A DNA stretch of 24,680 bases from DATGYC01 sp035298385 (lineage in GTDB: Bacteria; Bacillota; Sulfobacillia; Symbiobacteriales; Symbiobacteriaceae). Location: contig DATGYC010000086.1 in NCBI GenBank assembly GCA_035298385.1, positions 1 through 24,680 on the forward strand, in the 5' to 3' direction. A program made the translations under genes and the position numbers. The first letter of the stretch is position 1, and every line of letters starts with the position of its first letter. Shown here in pieces: positions 7,445 to 13,381 of the stretch. A model generated the notes under the pieces. That model searched no databases, had not been told where the DNA came from, and saw nothing but the letters and a program-made list of their open reading frames with translations.

Positions 7445-7780
7445 GTGATCCAGGCCTATGAGGTCGAGGGAACGCTTGTCCTTTCGCTCGCCGGTGATTT
7501 AGATGCGTTATCTGCTGGTTCGCTCGATCTGATGGTGACCGAGCTACTCGGTCAGGGTCGGCGCTCCCTTGTCGTGGACCTGGCCCAGATCGAGCGGGTC
7601 TACACGGCTGGCATCTCGGTCCTGTTACGGCTGCAGAGGGCGGCAGCAGGGCGGGGCGCCCGGCTCATCTGCTGCAGCGCCCGCCCCTTCGTGCGAGAGA
7701 TGATGCGGATCGCCCTCTGGGACCTTGAGGTCCAGTCAGACCTGACGGCAGCGGTTGCACTCTCGCGACAGATGGAATAG
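7445..7780 (+). CDS. STAS-domain protein (anti-sigma-factor-antagonist-like)
   Basis: A 111-residue single STAS domain: strand VEGTLVLSLAGDLDALS, helix AGSLDLMVTELLG, strand SLVVDLAQIERV, helix GISVLLRLQRAAAGRG, strand ARLICCSA. SpoIIAA/RsbV-type proteins bind an anti-sigma kinase and are switched by phosphorylation of a Ser in a DSSG-like motif. Here that site reads YTAG (residues 53-56): the residue just before the glycine is Ala, leaving only Thr54 one position earlier. Canonical phospho-switching is therefore doubtful. The GTG at 7445 lies eight bases after GGGGGAG; a TTG at 7442 is equally possible. A longer in-frame extension reaching back to 7052 is antisense to udk and not credible. 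No kinase, phosphatase or sigma gene is adjacent. Confidence 0.75.
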   Translation: MIQAYEVEGTLVLSLAGDLDALSAGSLDLMVTELLGQGRRSLVVDLAQIERVYTAGISVLLRLQRAAAGRGARLICCSARPFVREMMRIALWDLEVQSDLTAAVALSRQME

Positions 7781-7798
7781 GGTTCACAACCGAGGTCG

Positions 7799-7827
7799 TT
7801 GAGCTTGGCGCTGAAATTGGGTAGGCT
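7799..7827 (+). promoter_or_regulatory. Possible promoter of sodA
   Basis: TTGAGC (7799-7804) and TAGGCT (7822-7827) are separated by exactly 17 bases. Both boxes are partial matches to the sigma-70 consensus. Transcription would start about 70 bases before the sodA ATG. Confidence 0.35.
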
Positions 7828-7904
7828 GAAGGTAGTACCGCTGGCCGTGCCTTCCATGTCTAAAGGAAGGAATCGCTAGTGACAGAACTACAGGAGGGAT
7901 ACCC

Positions 7905-8519
7905 ATGGCGCACCAGCTTCCGCCTCTTCCGTACGCCTATGAGGCGCTCGAGCCGCACATCGACAAGGAGACCATGACGATCCACCACGATCGTCACCAC
8001 GCTGCCTACGTCAACAACCTGAACGCCGCCCTGGAGGCCGATGCCGCCGCAGCCGGCCTTGATATCGAGTCGCTACTGCGGAACATCAACAACGTTCCCG
8101 CGAACATCAAGCAGGCCGTGATCAACAACGGTGGCGGCCATGCCAACCACACCCTCTTCTGGGAGATCATGACCCCGGGCGGCGCCAAGGCGCCGGAGGG
8201 CAACCTGGCCGCGGCGATCGACAAGGCCTTCGGCTCGTTCGACAACTTCAAGGCTGAGTTCAGCAAGGCTGGCGCCACCCGCTTCGGCTCCGGCTGGGCC
8301 TGGCTGGTCGTCACCGCCGCTGGCGAGCTGAAGGCCTATGCCACCCTGAACCAGGACTCCCCGCTGATGCAGGGCGACACCCCGATCCTGGGCATGGACG
8401 TCTGGGAGCATGCGTACTACCTGAAGTACCAGAACAAGCGCCCGGATTACATCAACGCCTTCTTCAACGTCATCAACTGGACCATCGTCGGCGAGAAGTT
8501 CGCTGCCGCTGCCAAGTAA
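7905..8519 (+). CDS. sodA: Manganese superoxide dismutase
   Basis: Converts superoxide to oxygen and hydrogen peroxide. The 204-residue length is normal for the Mn/Fe family. All four metal ligands are present: H27 (TIHHDRHH), H82 (GGGHANH), D165 and H169 (GMDVWEHAYY). The Mn form is favoured by the glycine-rich NGGGH stretch (G77) and by Gln150 in NQDSPLM, the Gln position typical of MnSOD; final metal use cannot be proved from sequence. There is no signal peptide, so it is cytoplasmic. The ATG at 7905 is preceded by GGAGGG at good spacing. Codon use is strongly biased to C-ending codons, which fits high expression. It is a single-gene unit with its own terminator. Confidence 0.97.
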   Translation: MAHQLPPLPYAYEALEPHIDKETMTIHHDRHHAAYVNNLNAALEADAAAAGLDIESLLRNINNVPANIKQAVINNGGGHANHTLFWEIMTPGGAKAPEGNLAAAIDKAFGSFDNFKAEFSKAGATRFGSGWAWLVVTAAGELKAYATLNQDSPLMQGDTPILGMDVWEHAYYLKYQNKRPDYINAFFNVINWTIVGEKFAAAAK

Positions 8520-8538
8520 GAAGAGCGCTAGAGCGAAA

Positions 8539-8567
8539 GGACCACCCATCGCCGGGTGGTCCTTTTC
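8539..8567 (+). terminator. Intrinsic terminator after sodA
   Basis: GGACCACCC (8539-8547) pairs with GGGTGGTCC (8554-8562) around ATCGCC and is followed by TTTTC. Confidence 0.9.
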
Positions 8568-8675
8568 CTATAGGTTGATCCAGCGCTGCTCCCGCTGAGA
8601 TCGGCGGACGCCGTCTAGTACGGCTTGCACCGCCAGACCGTCCCGGAAGGTGGCCGATTCCGGCCCCGCCGTATG
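8568..8675 (-). pseudogene. Relic: C-terminal end of a Gfo/Idh/MocA-family oxidoreductase
   Basis: On the minus strand, ending with TAG at 8570-8568, the last codons read ATFRDGLAVQAVLDGVRRSQ then REQRWINL, preceded by HTAGPES. This is the usual last helix and end of Gfo/Idh/MocA NAD(P)-dependent sugar or inositol dehydrogenases (a (T/S)F.DGL..Q.VLDA...S...RW pattern). The frame is open back only to an in-frame stop at 8801-8799, and there is no nucleotide-binding domain, so only about 35-60 codons of a gene normally near 350 codons remain. The 5' part of the same stretch overlaps the start of the plus-strand ferritin-like gene. The left boundary is firm; where homology ends on the right is not known. 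Confidence 0.5.
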
Positions 8676-8723
8676 CCTGCCCAACAACGGCCGCATACTA
8701 CCTGTATCATGCGCAAATGGGGG

Positions 8724-9017
8724 ATGGCGGTGCAGGTCAAGCAACACGATGTGACGGGGGACCTGACAGAGAAAGAACTCTTCTTGCTGACGGACGCCCT
8801 AGGGCTGGAAGCAGCGGCAGTAAAGAAGTACCAGCACTATCAGCACGAGCTGCAGGATGAGCGGGCCAAGCAGTTGCTGGCGGAGATGATCGACCAGCAT
8901 CATCGGCGCTTTGACATGATGCTCTCGGTCCTCCAGTACCAGGAGGACGTCTCCCGGACGGCTAAGCTTCTCCTGCAGGATCTGCAGACCCAGGGAGGGA
9001 TCCACCATGGCGCCTAA
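8724..9017 (+). CDS. Short ferritin-like / coat-associated helical protein
   Basis: About 97 residues, predicted almost wholly helical: LTEKELFLLTDALGLEAAAV, then KKYQHYQHELQDERAKQLLAEM, then IDQHHRRFDMMLSVLQ. It carries the spaced E, Y, H and Q residues seen in ferritin-like and CotF-type two-helix proteins of spore-formers. A metal site (E...E..H type) is possible but not clear. The start is uncertain: ATG at 8709, ATG at 8724 or GTG at 8730 are in frame. GGGGAT fits best before the GTG, while 8724 is the conventional choice. Its 3' end overlaps the next gene by 11 bases, so the two are coupled and probably act together. The upstream stretch 8570-8723 contains the antisense oxidoreductase relic. 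Confidence 0.6.
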   Translation: MAVQVKQHDVTGDLTEKELFLLTDALGLEAAAVKKYQHYQHELQDERAKQLLAEMIDQHHRRFDMMLSVLQYQEDVSRTAKLLLQDLQTQGGIHHGA

Positions 9018-9399
9018 CGCAGGCGGTAGCTGGGGCGACGCCGATATCATGACTGACGTCCTGACCACAGCGAAGGGGCAGACCAAGTTCTACGCGACGG
9101 CCGCGACGGAGTCTGCCAATCCAGGCGTCGGGGAGGTCTTCAAGGCCTTCCATGGTGAGGAGCAGCACAACCTAGAGACGGTCTTCAGCTTCCTCCATAC
9201 GCGGGGCGAGTATCCGACCCCACTGGCTGACAAGCAGCAGCTCCGGCAGACCATTGAGCGTTTCGAGAAGGCCCACAGCACGCTAGGTATTTCGGAGTCG
9301 CCGACGACCCGACGCTACAAGACGGCCGACCCCGAGCATCCGCCAAAGGCCGATGCCGGCGCTGGAGCGTTCGACTACAAGGCCGATACGCTTCAGTAG
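9007..9399 (+). CDS. CotF-like spore coat family protein
   Basis: A 130-residue protein with the CotF-family layout: WGDADIMTDVLTTAKGQTKFY, then AATESANPGVGEVFKAFHGEEQHN, then LETVFSFLHTRGEYPTPLAD. The family normally ends its helical core with GWY; here it is GEY. The remaining 45 residues are polar and extended, containing TTRRYKTADPEHPPKADAG and no known domain. The ATG at 9007 lies inside the end of the preceding gene and has GGAGGG seven bases upstream. CotF proteins coat Bacillus spores, but related proteins also occur in non-sporulating bacteria with unknown roles, and no sporulation gene is adjacent. The pairing with another small ferritin-like protein suggests a heteromeric helical bundle. 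Confidence 0.65.
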   Translation: MAPNAGGSWGDADIMTDVLTTAKGQTKFYATAATESANPGVGEVFKAFHGEEQHNLETVFSFLHTRGEYPTPLADKQQLRQTIERFEKAHSTLGISESPTTRRYKTADPEHPPKADAGAGAFDYKADTLQ

Positions 9400-9404
9400 A
9401 TGAG

Positions 9405-9428
9405 GGCCCACCCGCTCGGGTGGGCCTT
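9405..9428 (+). terminator. Hairpin terminator after the CotF-like gene
   Basis: GGCCCACCC (9405-9413) pairs perfectly with GGGTGGGCC (9418-9426) around the four-base loop GCTC. Only TTC follows, so the T tail is poor, but position and stem strength fit a terminator. Confidence 0.65.
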
Positions 9429-9499
9429 CGCGCGCCCCGCTGGCAGGGTTGACCGTGCCGCTTGGCGAAGGGTAGAGCGCGAGAAGGAGGTGAGCCAGC

Positions 9500-10390
9500 T
9501 TGGCACGAATCCGCTGCGGTACCTGCGCTTGGTCTGACCATGAAGAGTACTTTCCGAAGGGGTTGCCGCCAGGGGAGCGGCTCGCCTACTACGCCCAGCA
9601 CTTTCCCCTTGTAGAGGTTGACTCCTCCTTCTATGGTCTGCATCCGCCAACGTACTACAAGCGGTGGGCCTCCGAGACCCCGGCTGGGTTTCGGTTCAAC
9701 GTCAAGGCCTATGGGGCGATGACCCGGCACCACCGGGAGCCACGCCCGGGGGAGGAGGATCTGCAGAAGATCTTCCACCTGTTCGACGCAGCGGTACAGC
9801 CGCTGAGAGAGGCGGGCAAGCTGGGCGCTCTTCACTTTCAGTTCCCGCCCTGGTTCACCTACAACGCGGAGAGCCTTGAGTGGGTTCAGGCCTGCCGGGA
9901 GTTCTACGCACAGGATATTGTGGCCGTGGAGTTTCGCCATCGGTCCTGGTTCGCCGGCCCGAACCGGGAGCGGACGCTCGGTTTCCTGCGTCGAATCGAG
10001 GCGGCTCACGTGGTCTGCGACGAGCCCCAGATCGGGTCAGGCACAGTTCCTGCCGTGGTGGCCGTCACCGATCCACGCCTTTCGATCGTTCGTTTCCACG
10101 GGCGCAACGACCAGACCTGGTACATCAAGGCGGAGAAGACTGCACAGCGGTTTGACTACCTGTACAACCGGACTGAACTAGCGGAGTGGGTCGACCCCGT
10201 GCAGAAGGTCCTGGCGCCCGCGGCTGCGGAGGTCCATCTCCTCATGAACAACAACCGGGCGAACTACGCCGTCAAGAACGCCCTTGATCTGATGGGTCTG
10301 CTCGGTCAGCCGATTCCGGAGTTGGATGCCCGCGGGGTGCCAAAGGTCCCGCCGCGCCCAGGGGAACAGATCGTGCTGGAGTTTGATTGA
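9500..10390 (+). CDS. DUF72 (YecE-like) family protein
   Basis: A 296-residue protein of the DUF72 family, a TIM-barrel fold of unknown biochemical role. Family hallmarks are RCGTCAWSDHEEYFPKGLPP at the N-terminus, VEVDSSFYGLHPPTYYKRWA, GFRFNVKAYGAMTRHH, GALHFQFPPWF, AVEFRHRSWF, VRFHGRNDQTWY and the C-terminal MNNNRANYAVKNA. These conserved polar patches line the barrel mouth and suggest an enzyme active site. The start is a TTG at 9500, chosen because a near-perfect AAGGAGGTGA lies six bases before it. No signal peptide or membrane segment is present. It is a single-gene unit between two terminators, and the neighbours give no hint of substrate. Confidence 0.9.
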   Translation: MARIRCGTCAWSDHEEYFPKGLPPGERLAYYAQHFPLVEVDSSFYGLHPPTYYKRWASETPAGFRFNVKAYGAMTRHHREPRPGEEDLQKIFHLFDAAVQPLREAGKLGALHFQFPPWFTYNAESLEWVQACREFYAQDIVAVEFRHRSWFAGPNRERTLGFLRRIEAAHVVCDEPQIGSGTVPAVVAVTDPRLSIVRFHGRNDQTWYIKAEKTAQRFDYLYNRTELAEWVDPVQKVLAPAAAEVHLLMNNNRANYAVKNALDLMGLLGQPIPELDARGVPKVPPRPGEQIVLEFD

Positions 10391-10403
10391 AGATCGGCAT
10401 CGT

Positions 10404-10435
10404 ACTCCCTCGACTAGGCTGGTCGAGGGAGTTTT
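10404..10435 (+). terminator. Intrinsic terminator after the DUF72 gene
   Basis: ACTCCCTCGAC (10404-10414) pairs with GTCGAGGGAGT (10422-10432), 11 base pairs around a seven-base loop, followed by TTTTG (the first T closes the stem). Confidence 0.9.
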
Positions 10436-10723
10436 GCTGTCGGTAGCCGTCATGGTGCAACGCGTTTAGAATTCGGACAGATTTTTTTGAACAGAAAGAG
10501 GAGTCCGTTGCTAGTCTGTGTAATCAATATAGTCACTTTAATCTATGTAAAATCAGATGAGGACTCTATTTTAAGACCCAAATCTAAACTCTCTCACACA
10601 AATTCCTAACGGAATTATTCAAATCTTTACCCACGACTTCGTTTTTGTCTGCTAAACTGTGAGGTAAACGGACCCTTAAAGTCATCCTTATTAGAAAATG
10701 ATGGAAAAACGGGAGGGAACGCA
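10436..10723 (+). promoter_or_regulatory. AT-rich leader region of the ECF sigma factor gene
   Basis: About 290 bases without a gene, visibly far richer in A and T than the flanking coding DNA, with runs such as ATTTTTTTGAAC. A GAGTCC...GGACTC inverted pair lies at about 10501-10566. One possible ECF-type promoter is GGAATT (10611-10616), 17 bases, CGAC (10634-10637), which could allow autoregulation. TTTACC and TAAACT near 10625-10657 could contribute to a housekeeping promoter but their spacing is poor. Both assignments are weak. No coding frame or gene relic is visible. Confidence 0.35.
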
Positions 10724-11506
10724 ATGGCAGACGGCGAATTCTACCGACTAGAGGGCTTGGCCGATCCAGGGGCCTTGTCCGAGAATGAGCCGCTTGTCAT
10801 GGCGTGGGATGGTCAGTCGCTTGATTGGCTTGACTACATTCTGGCCCGCCCAACCAGGCGGGACGGCCATGCCGAAGGGGGTGGCAGCGTGCCGAGAGGA
10901 GTCTCCTATTTGCCTCGGCCGGAGAGCGGCGGGGGAAGGACCAGCTCGGAAGATACGATCCTGATCCGCCGTCTGACCGCCGGGGATGAGGAAGCCCTTG
11001 GCACGCTGATGGATCGATACGGGGGCGCCCTCCTCCACTTTGCCCATCGCCTGGTCGGGGATCTGCACCTCGCGGAGGAGATCTACCAGGATACCATGCT
11101 AAAGGCTTGGCAGCAGGCCGGCACCTTCCGCATGGAGGGACATTTGAAGGCGTGGCTCTTCCGCGTAGCGCGCAACAACGCCATCGATTATATGCGGCGC
11201 AAGCGGGTCTCGACGGAGGAGTACTCACCCTCCCTAGAGACTGCGGATGAAGCGGGCCAACCCGAGCGGCTGATGGAACAAGCCTGGGTCAGCACAGAGA
11301 TGCTGCGAGCGTTAGACGATCTGCCCGACGTCTATCGCGAGGTGATCTCCCTGCGCTTCTTCCACCAACTCTGCTACCAGGAGATCGCAGAGATCATGAA
11401 CATCCCGCTGGGGACGGTCAAGAGCCGACTCTCCTATGCATTGGGGCGCCTGACGAAGATTCTCCGCGAGAAGGGAATCAACCCGGCCTTCTTGGAGATG
11501 GAGTAG
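10724..11506 (+). CDS. ECF (sigma-70 family) RNA polymerase sigma factor with N-terminal extension
   Basis: A 260-residue sigma factor. Region 2 spans about 93-160 (LMDRYGGALLHFAHRLVGD, then EEIYQDTMLKAWQQ, then LKAWLFRVARNNAIDYMRRK), and region 4 about 195-246 (LDDLPDVYREVISLRFF, then QEIAEIMNIPLGTVKSRLSYAL). These bind the -10 and -35 promoter elements and core polymerase. Typical ECF factors are near 170-200 residues. This one carries about 75 extra N-terminal residues, rich in Gly, Pro and charge and without a known domain. The extension seems real because the ATG at 10724 has GGGAGGGA at good spacing; an internal GTG at 10889 has no such site. No anti-sigma gene follows, so control is probably transcriptional or through the extension. 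A terminator follows the stop. Confidence 0.9.
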   Translation: MADGEFYRLEGLADPGALSENEPLVMAWDGQSLDWLDYILARPTRRDGHAEGGGSVPRGVSYLPRPESGGGRTSSEDTILIRRLTAGDEEALGTLMDRYGGALLHFAHRLVGDLHLAEEIYQDTMLKAWQQAGTFRMEGHLKAWLFRVARNNAIDYMRRKRVSTEEYSPSLETADEAGQPERLMEQAWVSTEMLRALDDLPDVYREVISLRFFHQLCYQEIAEIMNIPLGTVKSRLSYALGRLTKILREKGINPAFLEME

Positions 11507-11521
11507 TTGTTTACAAACGCC

Positions 11522-11552
11522 AAAACCCCCACCTTCAAAGAGGCGGGGGTTT
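11522..11552 (+). terminator. Intrinsic terminator after the sigma factor gene
   Basis: AAACCCCC (11523-11530) pairs with GGGGGTTT (11545-11552), with CCT/AGG pairing continuing inside the loop. The T tail is formed by the last pairing bases and is short. It abuts the pgsA promoter. Confidence 0.75.
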
Positions 11553-11556
11553 CGAC

Positions 11557-11583
11557 TTTACATCTCCAGAAACCTGTTATAAT
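11557..11583 (+). promoter_or_regulatory. Candidate promoter of the pgsA unit
   Basis: A perfect TATAAT at 11578-11583 lies 35 bases before the pgsA ATG. The best -35 box, TTTACA (11557-11562), gives a short 15-base spacer, so either the -10 box works with a poor -35 element or the assignment of the latter is off. Confidence 0.5.
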
Positions 11584-11617
11584 AGGATGGAAGACCATGG
11601 AGTAAGGGAGACGGACC

Positions 11618-12241
11618 ATGAATCTGCCCAACTCAATCACCTTGGCCCGTATCATCCTGGTACCTATCTTTCTCTATGTCCTCCTGCGTGGTTTGCCTTA
11701 CGGGGGAATCATCGCCGCGGGCATCTTTACCGTAGCGGCCATCTCTGATGGTGTCGATGGGTACCTCGCGCGAAAGAACAAGGAAGTGACCCGGCTAGGG
11801 AAGTTCCTTGATCCGCTGGCGGACAAGCTGTTGGTCTCGGCTGCGCTGATCGCCCTGGTCGAGCAAGGCGTGATCTCGACTGGGGTGGCCATGATGATGG
11901 TCGGTCGGGAGATGGCGGTCACCGGGCTGCGGGGCATCGCAGCCGCTGAGGGGACGATCATCGCGGCGGGGCCGTGGGGCAAGGCGAAGACCGTTGTCCA
12001 GATCGTCTTCATCATCGCCGCCATCCTCGCGCACTCCTTGCCGATGGGCTGGCCGCTTCAGGTCTTGGCCCATTACGTCTCCGTCCCGATGCTCTGGGCC
12101 GCGGTCGCCCTGACGATCTGGTCGGGTATCGACTACGGTCTGGGCTATATTCGGGGACTGAAGGCACAGGTGAAGGAGCCGCGCCGGTTCCGTTTCCGCG
12201 TGCGCTTGCCGAAGGCGTGGAAGGTTCGACGGATCCGCTAA
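11618..12241 (+). CDS. pgsA: CDP-diacylglycerol-glycerol-3-phosphate 3-phosphatidyltransferase
   Basis: Makes phosphatidylglycerophosphate, the committed step to phosphatidylglycerol and cardiolipin, at the inner face of the membrane. The 207-residue protein has the full CDP-alcohol phosphotransferase motif: D44, D47, G48, A51, R52, G61, D65 and D69 in SDGVDGYLARK and GKFLDPLADK. It begins MNLPNSITLARI, as PgsA proteins do. Hydrophobic segments lie at about 8-22, 28-43, 72-92, 122-140 and 151-170. The last 35 residues are highly basic (KEPRRFRFRVRLPKAWKVRRIR), likely a cytoplasmic tail touching anionic lipid; this is longer than in many homologues. AAGGGAG precedes the ATG. The PrcB-like gene follows after 31 bases. 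Confidence 0.95.
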   Translation: MNLPNSITLARIILVPIFLYVLLRGLPYGGIIAAGIFTVAAISDGVDGYLARKNKEVTRLGKFLDPLADKLLVSAALIALVEQGVISTGVAMMMVGREMAVTGLRGIAAAEGTIIAAGPWGKAKTVVQIVFIIAAILAHSLPMGWPLQVLAHYVSVPMLWAAVALTIWSGIDYGLGYIRGLKAQVKEPRRFRFRVRLPKAWKVRRIR

Positions 12242-12272
12242 AAGCGACCTGGCTAAGGGAGGCGGCAATCTG

Positions 12273-12638
12273 ATGGAGTGTCACTTGATTCGCCAGCAGA
12301 TGAACTCATTTCAGTTAGCGGGCCCGATGCGTTCGGTCGCCGTCGACCTGGGCGAGGTGGACTGGAAGACGGAGGCTGCCCTCGTGATCGACCTGGGTGA
12401 GCAGCGGACGGGGGGCTGGTCGGTTCGGGTGGAGTCGGCGCAGGTCAGCGCTCCGGCGCAGATCGAGTTGACGCTCCAGGTGGGGCGCCCCCAATCCGGC
12501 ATGATGGTGATCCAGGCGTTCACGCGCCCGTACGCCCTTTGCCGCCTGCCTGTAGATGGGCTGGGCGCCGGGCCGGTGACCGTGATCGGGCGAGACCCGC
12601 AGGGGCGCGAGATTCTACGACAGGTGGTGCAGGGTTGA
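12273..12638 (+). CDS. PrcB-C-terminal-domain-like protein
   Basis: A 121-residue protein. The middle and end match the pattern of the PrcB C-terminal domain (named from a Treponema protease-complex subunit): LGEQRTGGWSVRVESAQVS, a variable strand pair, then GRPQSGMMVIQAFTRPYALCRLP at about 72-94. In that family the equivalent stretch reads roughly TGGYS(I/V)E and ...AVTQALT.PYH(I/V)V.(I/V)P. Most such proteins are exported, but here no signal peptide or lipobox is visible (MECHLIRQQMNSFQL). GGGAGG lies about ten bases before the ATG. The stop overlaps the thiN start (TTGA), so it is coupled to thiamine pyrophosphokinase and probably co-transcribed with pgsA. Its role is unknown; a protein-protein interaction role is an inference. 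Confidence 0.6.
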   Translation: MECHLIRQQMNSFQLAGPMRSVAVDLGEVDWKTEAALVIDLGEQRTGGWSVRVESAQVSAPAQIELTLQVGRPQSGMMVIQAFTRPYALCRLPVDGLGAGPVTVIGRDPQGREILRQVVQG

Positions 12639-13273
12639 ACGCAGTGATCTTTGGCGCCGGCGCCGTAGCGGAGTGGGGCCGGATCCGGGCGCTGCTCGGC
12701 ACGCCGGACCTGGTCATCTGTGCGGACGGCGGCGTCCGCCACGCTCTCGCCTTGGGGCTTACCCCGGACCTTGTCCTGGGGGATTTTGATTCGGCGGGGC
12801 CAGCCGTGGTCGCGGAGATCGCTGCCCGGGGGATCCCCGTCCACAAGGTCCCGACGGAGAAGGACGAGACCGATGCCGAACTGGCGATTCAGGAGGCGCT
12901 CAAGCTTGGCGCCACCGCCATCACCCTGGTCGGCGTGACCGGTGGGCGGCTTGACCATACGGTTGCCAACCTGCTCCTCCTCCCAGGAATTCCTGGTAAG
13001 GTTGAGGTGCGGGTTCTTGACACGTCTGCCGTCCTCTGGCTGTTACGGCCGGGTGGTCGGATCACCGTTCCCGCCCAACCGGGTGCCTACCTGTCGCTCC
13101 TGCCGCTCTCCCCCGAGGTCCGTGGGGTCGTGGCCGAGGGAGTTCAGTGGCCGCTTGCCGGTGAGACGCTTCGCTGGGGTCAGACGCGCGGGGTCTCGAA
13201 TCGGATCAGCGCTGACGAGGCCTTCATCGCTGTGCGCGACGGCTACCTGCTGGTCATCCAGGCCTGGGAGTAG
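12635..13273 (+). CDS. thiN: Thiamine pyrophosphokinase
   Basis: Transfers pyrophosphate from ATP to thiamine to make the cofactor TPP. The 212-residue length is typical. Motifs run in order: CADGG (31-33 DGG), LGDFDS (49-53), PTEKDETDAELA (75-80 EKDETD), GVTGGRLDH (103-108) for the ATP and metal site, and the C-terminal thiamine-binding TRGVSNR (S188, N189). The likely start is a TTG at 12635 overlapping the previous stop (TTGA), with AGGTGG upstream; a GTG at 12644 is possible. In many Bacillota thiN sits near rpe and rsgA; here it lies behind pgsA and the PrcB-like gene. A hairpin follows the stop. No TPP riboswitch is visible. Confidence 0.93.
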   Translation: MNAVIFGAGAVAEWGRIRALLGTPDLVICADGGVRHALALGLTPDLVLGDFDSAGPAVVAEIAARGIPVHKVPTEKDETDAELAIQEALKLGATAITLVGVTGGRLDHTVANLLLLPGIPGKVEVRVLDTSAVLWLLRPGGRITVPAQPGAYLSLLPLSPEVRGVVAEGVQWPLAGETLRWGQTRGVSNRISADEAFIAVRDGYLLVIQAWE

Positions 13274-13295
13274 GGTAGACTACAAAAGATGGTTC

Positions 13296-13324
13296 GGGAA
13301 TGGTAGCACCGCTTTCCCTGTTTT
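13296..13324 (+). terminator. Hairpin terminator after thiN
   Basis: GGGAA (13296-13300) pairs with TTCCC (13314-13318), with GGT/ACC pairing inside the loop, followed by TGTTTT. The stem is short but position and tail fit a terminator. The next unit's promoter probably lies just behind it, where CATAAT occurs at 13331-13336. Confidence 0.6.
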
Positions 13325-13381
13325 ATATGACATAATAAAGATGATCATGAACAGCGCTCGCTCTAGAAAGGGGTTTCCCTG

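Noticed and set aside
10433..10723. The AT-rich region as a mobile element or gene relic.
   Set aside because: I found no transposase fragment, terminal repeats or coding frame in either direction; a regulatory leader is the simpler reading.
13280..13325. GGTAGCACCGC near a hairpin and T-run resembles the T-box sequence of amino-acid riboswitches.
   Set aside because: It has one base too many, there is no specifier stem upstream (thiN coding ends at 13273), and the following gene is not an amino-acid or tRNA synthetase gene.
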